Assembly (NCBI GenBank): GCA_026645375.1
Contig: JAPFFX010000190.1
Coordinates: 1-5,746 of the forward strand
Length of the DNA stretch: 5,746 nt
Reading direction: 5' to 3'
Origin: Citricoccus sp. WCRC_4
GTDB taxonomy: Bacteria; Actinomycetota; Actinomycetes; Actinomycetales; Micrococcaceae
In this document: positions 5,066 through 5,746 of the stretch, piece by piece
Layout of the letters: the number at the start of each line of letters is the position of its first letter
Numbering within the stretch: the stretch's first letter is position 1
Made by a program: the position numbers and the translations under genes
The notes under the pieces: generated by a model
Told to the model about the DNA's origin: nothing
The model's database searches: none
What the model saw: only the letters and a program-made list of their open reading frames with translations

Positions 5066-5746
5066 ATGTACGACAACTACGCAGTCCTCTGGAACCGGAT
5101 AGCCCGACGTCGCCCGGAGAGGGCCGCGCTGCGGGCGGACGGGCAGTCCGTCAGCTACGAGGAGTTCGAGGCTCGAGCCGGGGCCGCCGCAACGGCACTG
5201 CGGGACCAGGGCCTGCGCGCCGGGGACCGGGTGGCGTTCTTCCTGCACAACACCGTCGAGTACCTCGTGCTCTTCTATGCCTGCCTCAAGCTCGAGGCCA
5301 TCCCTGTGTCCATCAACTACCGTTACCGCGGTGCCGAGGTGGCCGCGTTGCTGGCGGTGGCCCGCCCCGCCGCGCTCGTCCACGCCCCGGGCACCGTTCC
5401 CGTCGTCCGGGACGCACTGGAGCGGGTCACCGGGACGGAGGCCTCACCACGGTTCGTGATCGAGGCCGGTGGCGGAAGTGCGGACCGGACACCGGTCCGG
5501 GAACCGGCGGTTCTTCCTCCCCGCGTGGCGCGCCTGGCCTATGAGGACCTGGTGACCGCAGTGCCGGCCCCGCTGCCCGACCCGGGCCGGGACGCCGAGG
5601 TCTACATCTTCACCGGCGGGACGACCGGCACTCCCAAGGCCGTGGTCTGGGGGATCGGAGACCTCCTGCACATCCAGCAGTCCTCGATCTACGGGCCGCT
5701 GGGACTGGAGTATCCCGCGGACGTGGAGGCCGCCGTCGCGGTGGCG
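5066..5746 (+). CDS. AMP-forming acyl-CoA synthetase, N-terminal part (truncated by window edge)
   Basis: The first 227 residues of an ANL-superfamily (acyl-AMP-forming) CoA ligase; members are usually 500-550 residues. It would activate a carboxylic acid with ATP and join it to CoA. Visible features: SVSYEEFEARAGAAATALRDQGLRAGDRVAFFLHNTVEYLV (28-68), the conserved N-terminal module with GDRVA; CLKLEAIPVSINYRYRGAEV (73-92), matching the G-A-x-x-V-x-x-N-x-R-Y motif with Glu in place of Gly; and the phosphate-binding loop YIFTGGTTGTPKAVVW (180-195). The ATG at 5066 follows AGGAG (5054-5058) with 7-nt spacing; an in-frame ATG at 5027 would add 13 residues but has a poorer site. Its promoter carries the same operator as the hydratase promoter, which argues it performs the activation step of the same pathway, probably on a hydroxycinnamate (CouL-like role). 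The substrate cannot be read from this fragment. Confidence 0.9.
   Translation, partial: MYDNYAVLWNRIARRRPERAALRADGQSVSYEEFEARAGAAATALRDQGLRAGDRVAFFLHNTVEYLVLFYACLKLEAIPVSINYRYRGAEVAALLAVARPAALVHAPGTVPVVRDALERVTGTEASPRFVIEAGGGSADRTPVREPAVLPPRVARLAYEDLVTAVPAPLPDPGRDAEVYIFTGGTTGTPKAVVWGIGDLLHIQQSSIYGPLGLEYPADVEAAVAVA

Noticed and set aside
4841..5383. Minus-strand open frame across the lysR end and the synthetase start
   Set aside because: It crosses a stop, a promoter and an operator of the other strand, and its product shows no family resemblance.

Overview
The window is GC-rich DNA with several GTG starts and strong AGGAG/GAGGAGG ribosome binding sites. Its gene content resembles that of a high-GC actinobacterium (Actinomycetota, possibly Micrococcales). 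That placement is inferred from base composition and family resemblance only. There is no rRNA, tRNA, IS element, CRISPR array or phage gene, and coding density is ordinary for a chromosome.

Layout: (1) 1-353, minus strand: the start of an ElaA-like GNAT acetyltransferase that runs off the left edge, separated by a short hairpin from the gene upstream of it. (2) 351-836, minus: a MarR-family regulator. (3) 837-1088: a divergent control region with a near-consensus -35, inside whose promoter lies a perfect 19-bp palindrome. (4) 1089-2476, plus: a two-gene unit, a MaoC-type (R)-enoyl-CoA hydratase followed by an amidohydrolase that resembles CouO-type 4-hydroxyphenyl-beta-ketoacyl-CoA hydrolases. 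(5) 2503-3888, minus, convergent with the above: a LigM-family tetrahydrofolate-dependent aryl O-demethylase. (6) 3889-4034: a divergent region with a LysR box. (7) 4035-4952, plus: a LysR regulator whose effector domain looks NahR/NodD-like. (8) 4953-5065: a hairpin, then a second copy of the promoter plus palindrome. (9) 5066-right edge, plus: the N-terminal 227 residues of an AMP-forming acyl-CoA synthetase.

The parts fit one pathway. The synthetase would activate an aromatic acid (a hydroxycinnamate such as ferulate), the MaoC protein would hydrate the side-chain double bond, a dehydrogenase not in this window would oxidise the 3-hydroxyacyl-CoA, and the CouO-like amidohydrolase would cleave the beta-ketoacyl-CoA to a benzoate and acetyl-CoA. 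If the ring carries a methoxy group, the product is vanillate or a relative, which LigM would demethylate onto tetrahydrofolate to give a catechol such as protocatechuate. Two regulators appear to split control: the MarR protein probably governs the CoA-dependent side-chain genes through two near-identical operators 4 kb apart, and the LysR protein probably governs the demethylase through its own box.

The most notable points are the duplicated 30-nt promoter-operator module (27 of 30 positions identical), which defines a small regulon visible within the window, and the physical linkage of a THF-dependent O-demethylase to a CoA-dependent, non-thiolase side-chain pathway in what looks like an actinobacterium. 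All functional assignments rest on motif recognition by eye; no search or alignment was run.
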